Of a stretch of DNA of 13,447 nt, positions 6,995-13,447 are shown piece by piece (within the stretch, counting starts at the first letter, position 1; every line of letters starts with the position of its first letter). Source of the DNA: Atopobium sp. (lineage in GTDB: Bacteria > Actinomycetota > Coriobacteriia > Coriobacteriales > Atopobiaceae). The stretch spans positions 1 to 13,447 of the forward strand of contig JABZHD010000016.1 in assembly GCA_015259045.1 (NCBI GenBank), written 5' to 3'. Made by a program: the position numbers and the translations under genes. The notes below the pieces were generated by a model. It searched no databases and was not told the DNA's origin. It saw only the letters and a program-made list of their open reading frames with translations.

Positions 6995-9265
6995 ATGATG
7001 ACTCGTCAGGAAAATAATCCAGAAGCTAAGCAACCTGGAAGAAACAGGCTTGGAAAACTCTATCCGTCTCTCGTCAATACAGACGTTCTGCCTGATGAGT
7101 CTCTAGACGCTGCCCAAAATAATCAACATGTTGGTTCTATTGATCAGACTGGTTGGCATACAAAGCTCAATATTGAAGCGCTTTCTCTTACACTTACAGA
7201 GTCGACTACCCCTCTAGAAGTGCTCAAACATTTTGTAACTACAGCATTTTTGCGTGAAAAAGATTCTCACCGAAAAGGTGGATCTGTTGCCATCCCGCCA
7301 AGTGATTTTGAACTGCATCTAGCCCAGCGACTAAAAGATGCCGGTGTTCTCGATGCGCAAGACATTACTATCCCCTGCCGCGTGGTGCGCCTACGTACCA
7401 ATGGCCTCTTTTATCTGCGCGCTAATCAAAAAACACTTTCCTATGAACAGAAGATTCAGCTCCTTACTATTGAAAGCGCACTGAACACCGCTCTCTTTGC
7501 AGAGCGATACTTTCTTGATGCAAATATGGCATCTGAGCTTGACCTACTTGCTTTTGAAAAAAAGATTGTTTCTACCATGATGAAGCAATCTCGCCCCCGC
7601 TGCGCCACCACTCAAAGCACCCAAGAAGATGGCGAATGGGTTGTCCGCAAAGCCATCTCTCTACACATTGAAAGCCTACGTCTATCTCAGCGTCTTGTCA
7701 CAGAGTTTAGGACCAACGTACACAAGGGAATTGCCGCCTTTAGGGTACACCTGGCCCTTCCAGAGCAATTCCCAAGAAGCTTTCTTGGCGCAGATGGAAG
7801 TGTCAAAGAAGCAACCTTTGATGACCTCAGCCGTGCGGCAACTGCTTACAACTTACACCTTGGTATGCTTATCACCGCAAGTGCTTTTAGAAGCTCGAAG
7901 AGGATTAACGAGGTCTGGCTGTCTGGCATTTGCGATACAAACAAGCTGCATGCCTGTCTTTTCTCGTTCCACATTACTCGCAAGCAATTTGAAGATACAA
8001 ACATTACAGAAGATACTAATCCGCTTTCTGTCTATCAGCTCTGGAACGCGCAAATCGACGAGGCAGATGGCATTCTTCATGCAGTTCATCCACTCTTTAC
8101 CTTAGATGATGAGATTTTCTGTCCACCCAGTAGGTACGATTTTGTTGAGTCTTCTCAAAAACGTCTTGATAGCGTCGCAGCTCACGCACTCGGTACCGAT
8201 GAAGTGTCGGGACTTTCTATTGATGAAGGTCAGGCGCGAGAAGAAATTATCACCAAAATTTTGCGCAACCTCTCTTCTTCTACAGAAGAAAACGTCCGCA
8301 CTATCTTGTCGTATACCGCAAACTCTACCGATCCTACGGTGCGAGCAGCGGGAGAACGCGTGGTTTCTCGCTTTATTAAGGGCACGCTTGCAGAGGATGA
8401 CTTTGAGGCTATTTCAGAAGAGTTTGTTGACGGAGGCGTTCTTTCCTTGGCGGTTACCAAGGCCCAGCGTCTTATTGGCGAGAAAAACTATCAAGACGCA
8501 GAACTGCTCCTACGTGAAGCGCTGGACTCCGTTGATGGCAATAACACCTACACGGACTCAAGCACTACTCAGTGGCGTGTATTTATGAACTACGTTGATC
8601 GCGTGCTCTACAACAGAATTCTGTCAAACCCAGAGAAGACTACTCGCCTAGCCCCTATGTCCTACTTTGAGGCACACCTTTTGGTTTCTATTGCACAGAC
8701 GCTTCAGGGACAGACTCAAAGTGCTCTTCAGCACGCGAGAAGGGCTGTTGAGATTGCTCCTCTTAGCATGAGTGCAAGGCTACACCTCTCCCACTGTCTT
8801 GAAGAGTCGCTGGACATTACTGCAGCAGCAGATGAGCTCAAGAAGCTCCTGCTGCTTGCCCATGACCCCGAGAGTATTGGGTTTGGCTATTATCGCATGG
8901 CGTTCTTCCAATGGAGACTCAGGCATCTGAAAGCCGCCCAAGCCTGTTATCAGTTTGCCTTGAAGTTCTTACCAGGTGCTACGTTTATTATTGGTACCGA
9001 GACGGCTATTCTTGCGCAAACAGAGCCTGAGTTTAGCTGCGAAGAACTGAGCGATGATGAGATTTACGCCACGCTCATAGAAAATCAAATTCCTGTTGCT
9101 CCGACAGATGAAGTCTCTACTATTTTCTTAGATGGTACCCGCGCCTCACTTGATGCAGAGCTCTTTAGTGTGGCCAAGAACTTCATGATGAACCTAGGAA
9201 TTATGACTAAAGATGACGTCTACTTTGACATGCTCAACTCCATTGAAGGGGAACCTGACAGATAA
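6995..9265 (+). CDS. uncharacterised 756-aa protein with TPR-like C-terminal helices
   Basis: I do not recognise this gene. The protein appears cytosolic: there is no signal peptide and no membrane helix. The N-terminal 60 residues are polar and probably flexible. About 60-170 look like a mixed domain, and 170-370 are alpha/beta with conserved-looking patches such as NVHKGIAAFRVHL and AATAYNLHLGMLITASAF. The segment 400-480 is helical and charged. From about 489 the sequence becomes helix-pair-like: QDAELLLREALDSV (near 500-513), ALQHARRAVEIAPLSMSARLHLS (near 575-597), and YYRMAFFQWRLRHLKAAQACYQFALKFLP (near 635-663). These read like tetratricopeptide repeats, often used for protein binding. 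The strong ribosome site, even codon use and an open frame across 2.2 kb support a real gene. It is monocistronic, ending in its own terminator. Nothing in the neighbours indicates its job; a lineage-restricted scaffold or regulatory protein is only a guess. Confidence 0.85.
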   Translation: MMTRQENNPEAKQPGRNRLGKLYPSLVNTDVLPDESLDAAQNNQHVGSIDQTGWHTKLNIEALSLTLTESTTPLEVLKHFVTTAFLREKDSHRKGGSVAIPPSDFELHLAQRLKDAGVLDAQDITIPCRVVRLRTNGLFYLRANQKTLSYEQKIQLLTIESALNTALFAERYFLDANMASELDLLAFEKKIVSTMMKQSRPRCATTQSTQEDGEWVVRKAISLHIESLRLSQRLVTEFRTNVHKGIAAFRVHLALPEQFPRSFLGADGSVKEATFDDLSRAATAYNLHLGMLITASAFRSSKRINEVWLSGICDTNKLHACLFSFHITRKQFEDTNITEDTNPLSVYQLWNAQIDEADGILHAVHPLFTLDDEIFCPPSRYDFVESSQKRLDSVAAHALGTDEVSGLSIDEGQAREEIITKILRNLSSSTEENVRTILSYTANSTDPTVRAAGERVVSRFIKGTLAEDDFEAISEEFVDGGVLSLAVTKAQRLIGEKNYQDAELLLREALDSVDGNNTYTDSSTTQWRVFMNYVDRVLYNRILSNPEKTTRLAPMSYFEAHLLVSIAQTLQGQTQSALQHARRAVEIAPLSMSARLHLSHCLEESLDITAAADELKKLLLLAHDPESIGFGYYRMAFFQWRLRHLKAAQACYQFALKFLPGATFIIGTETAILAQTEPEFSCEELSDDEIYATLIENQIPVAPTDEVSTIFLDGTRASLDAELFSVAKNFMMNLGIMTKDDVYFDMLNSIEGEPDR

Positions 9266-9301
9266 GACAACTCAACTCAAACTCACAAAGAATTGGCATA
9301 A

Positions 9302-9333
9302 AAAAGGAGTTCCGATTTCTCGGAACTCCTTTT
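9302..9333. terminator. bidirectional rho-independent terminator
   Basis: Fourteen-bp stem AAAAGGAGTTCCGA (9302-9315) / TCGGAACTCCTTTT (9320-9333) with a TTTC loop. A-run on the left and T-run on the right let it end both the 756-codon gene and the convergent amidase gene. Confidence 0.92.
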
Positions 9334-9352
9334 GCATAATACGCTGTGGTTT

Positions 9353-11998
9353 TTACAGCTCATTCATTACGCGAACAAGCTTTACCGCATAGTTCTTATC
9401 CGTTGCCCACGTTCCAGCAAGCTTGCGGATAATGTTTGCCTTCCTAGAAAGAATCCAAGCACTGTAGCGAGGGTCAACTTTTTGAGCCTCGCTTGGATCA
9501 ACGGTCAGTGGCTCATAACCTGCGTATGCACGAAGGTGCAAAGCCTGTGCACGAAGTCCCTTAAGAACGGTATCAAATGAGAGTCCGTGCGCTCCGTTTC
9601 CAGTTGCACCCATACCACCAAAGTTGCACTGCTCAGGAAGGACATCGCCACCAAAGCGGAGGTTACCTGTCTCAATCATGACCTGCGCATAGAGGAGCTC
9701 TGGACGAACTCCCTCGTCAATTGCAGCCTGCCATAGCTGGTTTACAAAATCGGTTCCTGTTGCAGCGCCCTTCTCGGCATAGACGGCTGGATAAGCAGAA
9801 CCTACGCGCTTATTGAAATCTCGCTGAAGATCCTCTTTAGTGACAAGAGGTGCTCCAAGAACGCTGGTGCGATCAGAGAAATTACCACGAGTTGGCTCAA
9901 TTGGAGAACCGTCATCAGCTGGAGTGTTGTTAGCGTCTCTATTATCTCCACCGTTACCACCGTTGTTGTTATCTGCAGACTTGATGTTAAGAACGCCATT
10001 TGCATCTGCGTAAGCAACACGACCATCAGGAAGAGTGACATTTTGAGAGCGCAACAATCCATTACTCTGGTCGAAGTAATAGTATGAGCCGTTAATTACC
10101 TGAAGACCAAAGAGAGCACCGTGCTCTTTTGTATTTGGATCAAAGTACCATGTCTTGCCATTTGGTGTATTAAACCAACCAGAAACAAGAGCACCATTAG
10201 ATTGAGCCCAAGCCCAGACATTATTAGGCATCTCTACCCAGTCATTAGCCTTCATGCCGCTATTGGCATCAACGTAGTATGAGCCGCTGGCTGTGATAAC
10301 AAGTCCAGTCTTCATCAGTGGATACTCAGCATTCTCATCAAAGTAGAACCACTTGCCGTTAGACATGTACTTCCAGCCAGAGTAAAGAGTACCGTCGTCA
10401 TTAAGCCAGATCCAATCTCCATCAGCAAGATTGACCCAACCGCCGTAAATCAGACCACGATTCTGATCAATGTAGTACTTTTTGTTTCCGTCAGTCATAA
10501 GACCAAAGGTAGCGTGATAGCTGTTGTTGGCATCAAAATAGAACCACTTGCCATTTGGCATGTACTTCCAACCTGCATGCAGAGAGCCATCTTCTGTCGC
10601 CCAAGACCAAGAATCATCAGCCTGGTGGACCCAGGAATTCTTTGCCATTCCATTAGTCTCATCAAAGTAATAAGACTTACCTGAAATAGTCCTCTGACCA
10701 AGAGCGGCAGCGTTATGAGGTGCAGCTGCGTCAAAATACCAAACCTTACCATTTGACGTAGTAAACCAGCCAGAAACAGCAATTCCCCTGGCATCAAAAT
10801 AATGCCAGCCATCATCGTCTTTAAGCCACCTGCTTACGTAAGCAGTGCCGTTGTCGTCGGAATACATCCATCCTTCAGCAGCTCTGCGCCAGCCATAGGA
10901 TTCTTTAATCTTAGCGTCATAGTTTGTCTGTCGGGTTACTTCTTGACCGTCAGAAGATCTTGCTGTGATATACAGGTTGTAACGGCCGCTAGCAGGAAGC
11001 GTAAAGGTAGACGAAGTTGCCGTTGTATTAGATGCAACCGTTACCTTTGTTCCGTCTGGACCAACATAGCTATAAGTAAATGTTGCGTCAGTAACTACGC
11101 CAGTAAGAACTGGTTTTAAAGTGACATCGTTATCCTTTTGAGCTACTGAAACACTACTCATGCTCCACCAGGTATCAGAGCTGTACATTTCCCAAATTGC
11201 CCATGCATCTGCCCAGCCAATGTAGTCAACCTTGGAATTATCGCCAAGGTCTTTAAACTCAGCAGCATGTGCTGGATTAGAGATGAATTGATGCTCAATA
11301 ATTACGCCAAGAATTCCCTTTTGGCGAGCATAGCGGACAATACCGTAATAATCGGACTCATCGCCATTCTCGTAATAGTCTGTTCCGTATTGGTCGTTGT
11401 AGCCACGCTCAGTAGCGCCATCACCGCGGGTGACAATGCCTGCTTTGTTTCTGAGGTAATAGTTAACCTTACCGGCAAAAATTTGACCGGAGAAATAAAG
11501 ATCGTAGTTGTAGCTTACCTTATGAGGAACAAGTACCTCTGAGCCCGTTGCAGATGCAGGGCCGGCATTGTAGTGAAGCGAGATGATGGCGCAAGCGTTT
11601 GCGTCAACAGCACGCTGTACGCGCGTCTTGATCGATGGATCCTCGTGTTCTCCACGAACAACAACAACCTGTACACCCCATTTTTCCAGATACTTCTTGG
11701 CGTACATGGCAGTTGCCCAAGCCAGATCTCCCTCTTTGAGCCCAAAGTAGGTAGCACCTGGATCTCTGCCTTCAAGGCCATCACTGTGACCTGGGTCAAG
11801 CGCAATAGGTCTGCCAGTTGCACGAGCAAGTGCTACGGCATCTTTTAGTGATTCACTCTGGATAATGTTTCCTTGGGCATCCATTGTGGTGTAGGTAGTT
11901 GCATATGCGCTTTGAACTGTTGTTGCAAACAATGCTGCGACAACAAAGAACAAAACAGCAAGCAATTTACCGCGAGTATTAAATAAGCTGCGTTTCAT
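9353..11998 (-). CDS. secreted N-acetylmuramoyl-L-alanine amidase with cell-wall-binding repeats and a glucosaminidase-like domain, 881 aa
   Basis: Two-enzyme peptidoglycan hydrolase acting outside the cell, probably in daughter-cell separation or wall turnover. Order: signal peptide (1-33, cleavage after SAYA); zinc amidase of the Amidase_3 type (about 64-270) with ligands His71 (DPGHSD), Glu89 and His142 (SLHYNA) and catalytic Glu235 (IIEHQFISNP); a beta-sandwich-like region (about 282-362); aromatic Trp/Tyr repeats of the choline/glucan-binding type (about 368-670); an Asn/Gly/Asp-rich linker (673-705); and a C-terminal domain like endo-beta-N-acetylglucosaminidases (about 735-881) with MIETGN, candidate acid Glu776, and NFGGMGATG. 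The amidase cuts the sugar-peptide bond and the last domain would cut the glycan chain. No LPxTG motif or SLH domain is present, so attachment should be through the repeats. ATG 11998 has GGAGG (complement of 12004-12008) 5 nt upstream. The gene is alone in its transcription unit. The second catalytic function is less certain than the first. Confidence 0.92.
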   Translation of the reverse strand: MKRSLFNTRGKLLAVLFFVVAALFATTVQSAYATTYTTMDAQGNIIQSESLKDAVALARATGRPIALDPGHSDGLEGRDPGATYFGLKEGDLAWATAMYAKKYLEKWGVQVVVVRGEHEDPSIKTRVQRAVDANACAIISLHYNAGPASATGSEVLVPHKVSYNYDLYFSGQIFAGKVNYYLRNKAGIVTRGDGATERGYNDQYGTDYYENGDESDYYGIVRYARQKGILGVIIEHQFISNPAHAAEFKDLGDNSKVDYIGWADAWAIWEMYSSDTWWSMSSVSVAQKDNDVTLKPVLTGVVTDATFTYSYVGPDGTKVTVASNTTATSSTFTLPASGRYNLYITARSSDGQEVTRQTNYDAKIKESYGWRRAAEGWMYSDDNGTAYVSRWLKDDDGWHYFDARGIAVSGWFTTSNGKVWYFDAAAPHNAAALGQRTISGKSYYFDETNGMAKNSWVHQADDSWSWATEDGSLHAGWKYMPNGKWFYFDANNSYHATFGLMTDGNKKYYIDQNRGLIYGGWVNLADGDWIWLNDDGTLYSGWKYMSNGKWFYFDENAEYPLMKTGLVITASGSYYVDANSGMKANDWVEMPNNVWAWAQSNGALVSGWFNTPNGKTWYFDPNTKEHGALFGLQVINGSYYYFDQSNGLLRSQNVTLPDGRVAYADANGVLNIKSADNNNGGNGGDNRDANNTPADDGSPIEPTRGNFSDRTSVLGAPLVTKEDLQRDFNKRVGSAYPAVYAEKGAATGTDFVNQLWQAAIDEGVRPELLYAQVMIETGNLRFGGDVLPEQCNFGGMGATGNGAHGLSFDTVLKGLRAQALHLRAYAGYEPLTVDPSEAQKVDPRYSAWILSRKANIIRKLAGTWATDKNYAVKLVRVMNEL
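9992..10771 (-). repeat. four tandem ~66-residue cell-wall-binding super-repeats within the amidase
   Basis: Residues 410-475, 476-540, 541-606 and 607-669 repeat one plan: GW..., NGKxWYFD-like, a variable 10-residue stretch, GxxxxxGxxYYxD, NG/SG, then a W.W/DG turn. The middle two units are closest, sharing GWKYM(P/S)NGKWFYFD. Each super-repeat contains about three of the short 20-residue aromatic repeats, so the array grew by duplicating a triplet. Less regular units precede it (about 368-409). Confidence 0.75.
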
Positions 11999-12045
11999 GC
12001 GGTCCTCCGAAAAGTATTGGTTTACTCCTCTTCATACTTGCTAAA

Positions 12046-12073
12046 AGTTTACACTAGACTGGCACGTTAACAA
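12046..12073 (-). promoter_or_regulatory. candidate promoter of the amidase gene
   Basis: On the reverse strand TTGTTA (complement of 12068-12073) and TAAACT (complement of 12046-12051) are 16 bp apart, about 50 bp before the amidase ATG. This gives a short leader containing the GGAGG ribosome site. Match to consensus is moderate. Confidence 0.45.
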
Positions 12074-12111
12074 TAAAAAACACAAGCTCACCGCAACTTG
12101 ATTGGAACTCT

Positions 12112-12774
12112 GTGATTTTCTCGACACTAGAAGATATTCTTGCAACAGATTTTGAAGCAGCAATCTTTGATTTTGATGGCACTATTGCTCACACGCATCA
12201 TATTTGGAAGCTTGTTGACCAGGAGTTTTTTGAGTCGCGAGGAATCCCTTACACTCCAGAAATTGGCAAGATTCTCTCCCCTCTTGGATTTGAAAGGGGA
12301 GCCGAATGGGCAATTGCCACCTATGGGCTAAAGGAAGATCCAGAAAAGATTGTCGCCGAGTGGAAAGAACTCAGTAAAAGCTTCTTTGTAAACTCCGTGC
12401 AGCTTCGACCTGGTGTTGTTGATTTTATTGGCAAGTTACAAGAAAAAGGCATCCCTACTGCATTAGCAACTGTCAACGAGCCAGAGCTTCTTGCTCTTCT
12501 TGAGCCTCGTTTACATCTATCCACTCTGTTTGATACTCAGGTGTTTGCAGCAGATGTTGGATCTGCAAAAGATGAACCTCATCTGTATCTTGAGGTCCTT
12601 AAACGCCTTAATGCTCCAACCGAGAAAACAATTCTGTTTGAAGACATCCCACTGGCTCTTCAGACAGGAAATTCTGTTGGCCTTATCACCTGTGCTGTTA
12701 ATTGTGATGATGAGCATCAAGATATCGAGAAACTCTCTGAACTTGCTGACCTTACCATCAAGCACTGGTATTAA
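12112..12774 (+). CDS. HAD-superfamily hydrolase (beta-phosphoglucomutase/phosphatase-like), 220 aa
   Basis: Cytosolic haloacid dehalogenase-type phosphatase or phosphomutase. Motif I is IFDFDGT with Asp20 and Asp22, motif II is Thr120 (ALATVNEP), motif III is probably Lys153 (SAKDEPHLY), and motif IV is ILFEDIPLALQTG with Glu177 and Asp178 taking the acidic pair. A helical cap spans about 28-95. The length and the FEDI form of motif IV fit the PGMB/Gph-like group; the substrate is unknown. The GTG at 12112 is the only start candidate before motif I. Its ribosome site is weak (GGAA at 12104-12107), so expression may be low. It is divergent from the amidase gene and converges on the cold-shock gene over a shared terminator. 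It is not a close copy of the HAD gene at 6113-6862; only the motifs agree. Confidence 0.86.
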   Translation: MIFSTLEDILATDFEAAIFDFDGTIAHTHHIWKLVDQEFFESRGIPYTPEIGKILSPLGFERGAEWAIATYGLKEDPEKIVAEWKELSKSFFVNSVQLRPGVVDFIGKLQEKGIPTALATVNEPELLALLEPRLHLSTLFDTQVFAADVGSAKDEPHLYLEVLKRLNAPTEKTILFEDIPLALQTGNSVGLITCAVNCDDEHQDIEKLSELADLTIKHWY

Positions 12775-12815
12775 AGCTCTTGGTTACTGCAACTGTATAA
12801 ATAGCGATGTAACAA

Positions 12816-12841
12816 AAAAGGAGACCCGAAGGTCTCCTTTT
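12816..12841. terminator. bidirectional rho-independent terminator
   Basis: Eleven-bp stem AAAAGGAGACC (12816-12826) / GGTCTCCTTTT (12831-12841) with a CGAA tetraloop. It lies between the convergent HAD and cold-shock genes and has A/T runs suitable for both directions. Confidence 0.9.
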
Positions 12842-12861
12842 GATGGTAGTGTTCGCAAGTA

Positions 12862-13065
12862 CTAGATCTTGTGGACGCTAGAAGCCTGGAGCTTACCGTT
12901 CTGGCCGGTGGTAATCTCAAACTCGACAGGCTGACCCTCATCGAGAGTCTTGAAACCGTCCATCTGAATCTCGGAGAAGTGTACGAACAGATCGTCGCCA
13001 TCCTCACGAGAGATGAAGCCGTAACCCTTGTCTGGATTAAACCACTTTACAGTACCCTGAGCCAT
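12862..13065 (-). CDS. cold-shock protein (CspA family), 67 aa
   Basis: Small cytosolic OB-fold protein that binds single-stranded RNA/DNA and acts as an RNA chaperone. The protein starts [13 protein letters not shown]1 is KGYGFI (13-18) and RNP2 lies at LFVHF (26-30), with the aromatic surface Trp8, Phe9, Tyr15, Phe17, Phe27, His29 and Phe30 intact. Length is exactly that of bacterial Csp proteins. The frame is open 11 codons further upstream to an ATG at 13098, but the start at 13065 is chosen because AAAGG (complement of 13072-13076) lies 6 nt before it and the protein then begins as all family members do. It is a single-gene unit with a leader of about 70 nt if transcription begins near 13135. 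Cold induction cannot be concluded; many family members are constitutive. Confidence 0.95.
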   Translation of the reverse strand: MAQGTVKWFNPDKGYGFISREDGDDLFVHFSEIQMDGFKTLDEGQPVEFEITTGQNGKLQASSVHKI

Positions 13066-13410
13066 TTCGTGCCTTTCTTTCTTAGCCCCGCAGGGCAAAA
13101 CTGCGCCTGTGGAGCGCGATACCGTGACGTTTCGCCACGTGGAATATAATAACCTTAATCAACAACTTATGTGGCGAGAAACCACTCATGGAGATTTTCA
13201 CACCATCTACCGGAAGAGCCACAGGTAATCAAGCTGTTTTCCAGCATTTATTTATGGATATATCTGCTATTAAACGTTTTTTATCTCATTAGTTGAGCAT
13301 TTTTTCATAGAAGATAGAGAATTTGTATAGGATTAATTTACGGGAATAATAACAGACATATCAAACTATTATTTATATAGAAAGTTATCCCTTCAAAAAA
13401 GGATATGCCC
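13066..13410. other. AT-rich intergenic region, 345 bp
   Basis: No convincing long gene. The part next to the cold-shock gene (13089-13117) is GC-rich with two small stem-loops: CGCAG/CTGCG (13089-13093, 13101-13105) and GCGC/GCGC (13103-13106, 13114-13117). They share bases, so they would be alternative folds. A perfect TATAAT reads rightward at 13145-13150, and leftward TATATT (complement of 13143-13148) could serve the cold-shock gene. A separated inverted pair TCGCCAC (13132-13138) / GTGGCGA (13171-13177) surrounds these. A 34-codon frame (13188-13292) has no good ribosome site. Further right, AATAATA (13345-13351) / TATTATT (13367-13373) form an inverted repeat. Confidence 0.6.
13323..13350 (+). 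promoter_or_regulatory. possible promoter of the gene leaving the window
   Basis: TTGTAT (13323-13328) and AATAAT (13345-13350) are separated by 16 bp, about 60 bp before the ATG at 13411. The surrounding sequence is AT-rich, so a chance match is quite possible. Confidence 0.25.
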
Positions 13411-13447
13411 ATGAAAAAGAAGACATGTTTGTCCAGCAGGCCTTCAA
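13411..13447 (+). CDS. start of an unidentified gene, truncated by the window edge
   Basis: Twelve codons are visible, beginning MKKKTCLSSRPS, with no stop before the edge. AAGGA (13399-13403) sits 7 nt before this ATG. Another in-frame ATG at 13405 is too close to that site to be preferred. The Lys-rich start could be the n-region of a signal peptide or a membrane protein, but 12 residues do not allow a family call. Confidence 0.4.
   Translation, partial: MKKKTCLSSRPS

Noticed and set aside
9992..10771. Amidase repeat region as a possible CRISPR or other DNA repeat array
   Set aside because: The periodicity is at protein level within one open frame and the DNA copies are diverged; there are no identical repeats with unique spacers.
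13066..13098. N-terminal extension of the cold-shock protein to an upstream ATG
   Set aside because: The added 11 residues are not part of Csp proteins, and the ribosome site AAAGG sits correctly only for the start at 13065.
12871..13149. 92-codon forward frame opposite the cold-shock gene
   Set aside because: It is antisense to an intact 67-residue Csp with complete RNP motifs.

Overview
The window looks like chromosomal DNA of a moderately low-GC Gram-positive actinobacterium. The best guess is a member of the Coriobacteriia near Lancefieldella/Atopobium or Olsenella. This rests on the general look of the proteins (a MarR regulator with a paired ABC exporter, a surface amidase with aromatic cell-wall-binding repeats), strong GGAGG ribosome sites, and a base composition a little under half GC. 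It is inference from memory of such proteins, not a database match. No phage, IS element, CRISPR array, tRNA or rRNA was seen.

Layout from left to right: (1) 2-718 is the C-terminal end of a methionyl-tRNA synthetase that enters from the left, followed 23 bp later by an alpha/beta hydrolase (742-1638). (2) A 144-bp regulatory gap holds a perfect 10+10 bp palindrome next to a sigma-A-type promoter. It leads into a three-gene operon with overlapping reading frames: a MarR repressor (1783-2247) and two half-size ABC exporters (2232-4133 and 4126-6042). (3) A bidirectional terminator separates this from a leftward HAD phosphatase (6113-6862). (4) A 132-bp divergent gap with a 14-bp palindrome precedes a 756-residue protein of unknown function with TPR-like C-terminal helices (6995-9265). 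(5) A second bidirectional terminator lies before a leftward, secreted two-enzyme cell-wall hydrolase (9353-11998). (6) Divergent from it is a second HAD hydrolase (12112-12774). This converges through a third bidirectional terminator on a leftward cold-shock protein gene (12862-13065). (7) The last 380 bp are AT-rich, with regulatory-looking repeats and the first codons of a rightward gene that leaves the window at 13447.

The most coherent functional unit is the MarR-ABC-ABC operon. The two transporters are partners in a heterodimer. All deviations from consensus in their nucleotide-binding motifs (Walker A, Walker B and switch position in the first; signature motif in the second) fall in the same one of the two composite ATP sites, leaving the other fully canonical. 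The palindrome at the promoter is the obvious candidate operator for the MarR protein, giving an autoregulated drug or metabolite efflux unit. The other genes are mostly single-gene units bounded by shared terminators. I found no clear undescribed multi-gene system; the least explained items are the 756-residue protein, the palindromic region in front of it, and the segment upstream of the cold-shock gene.
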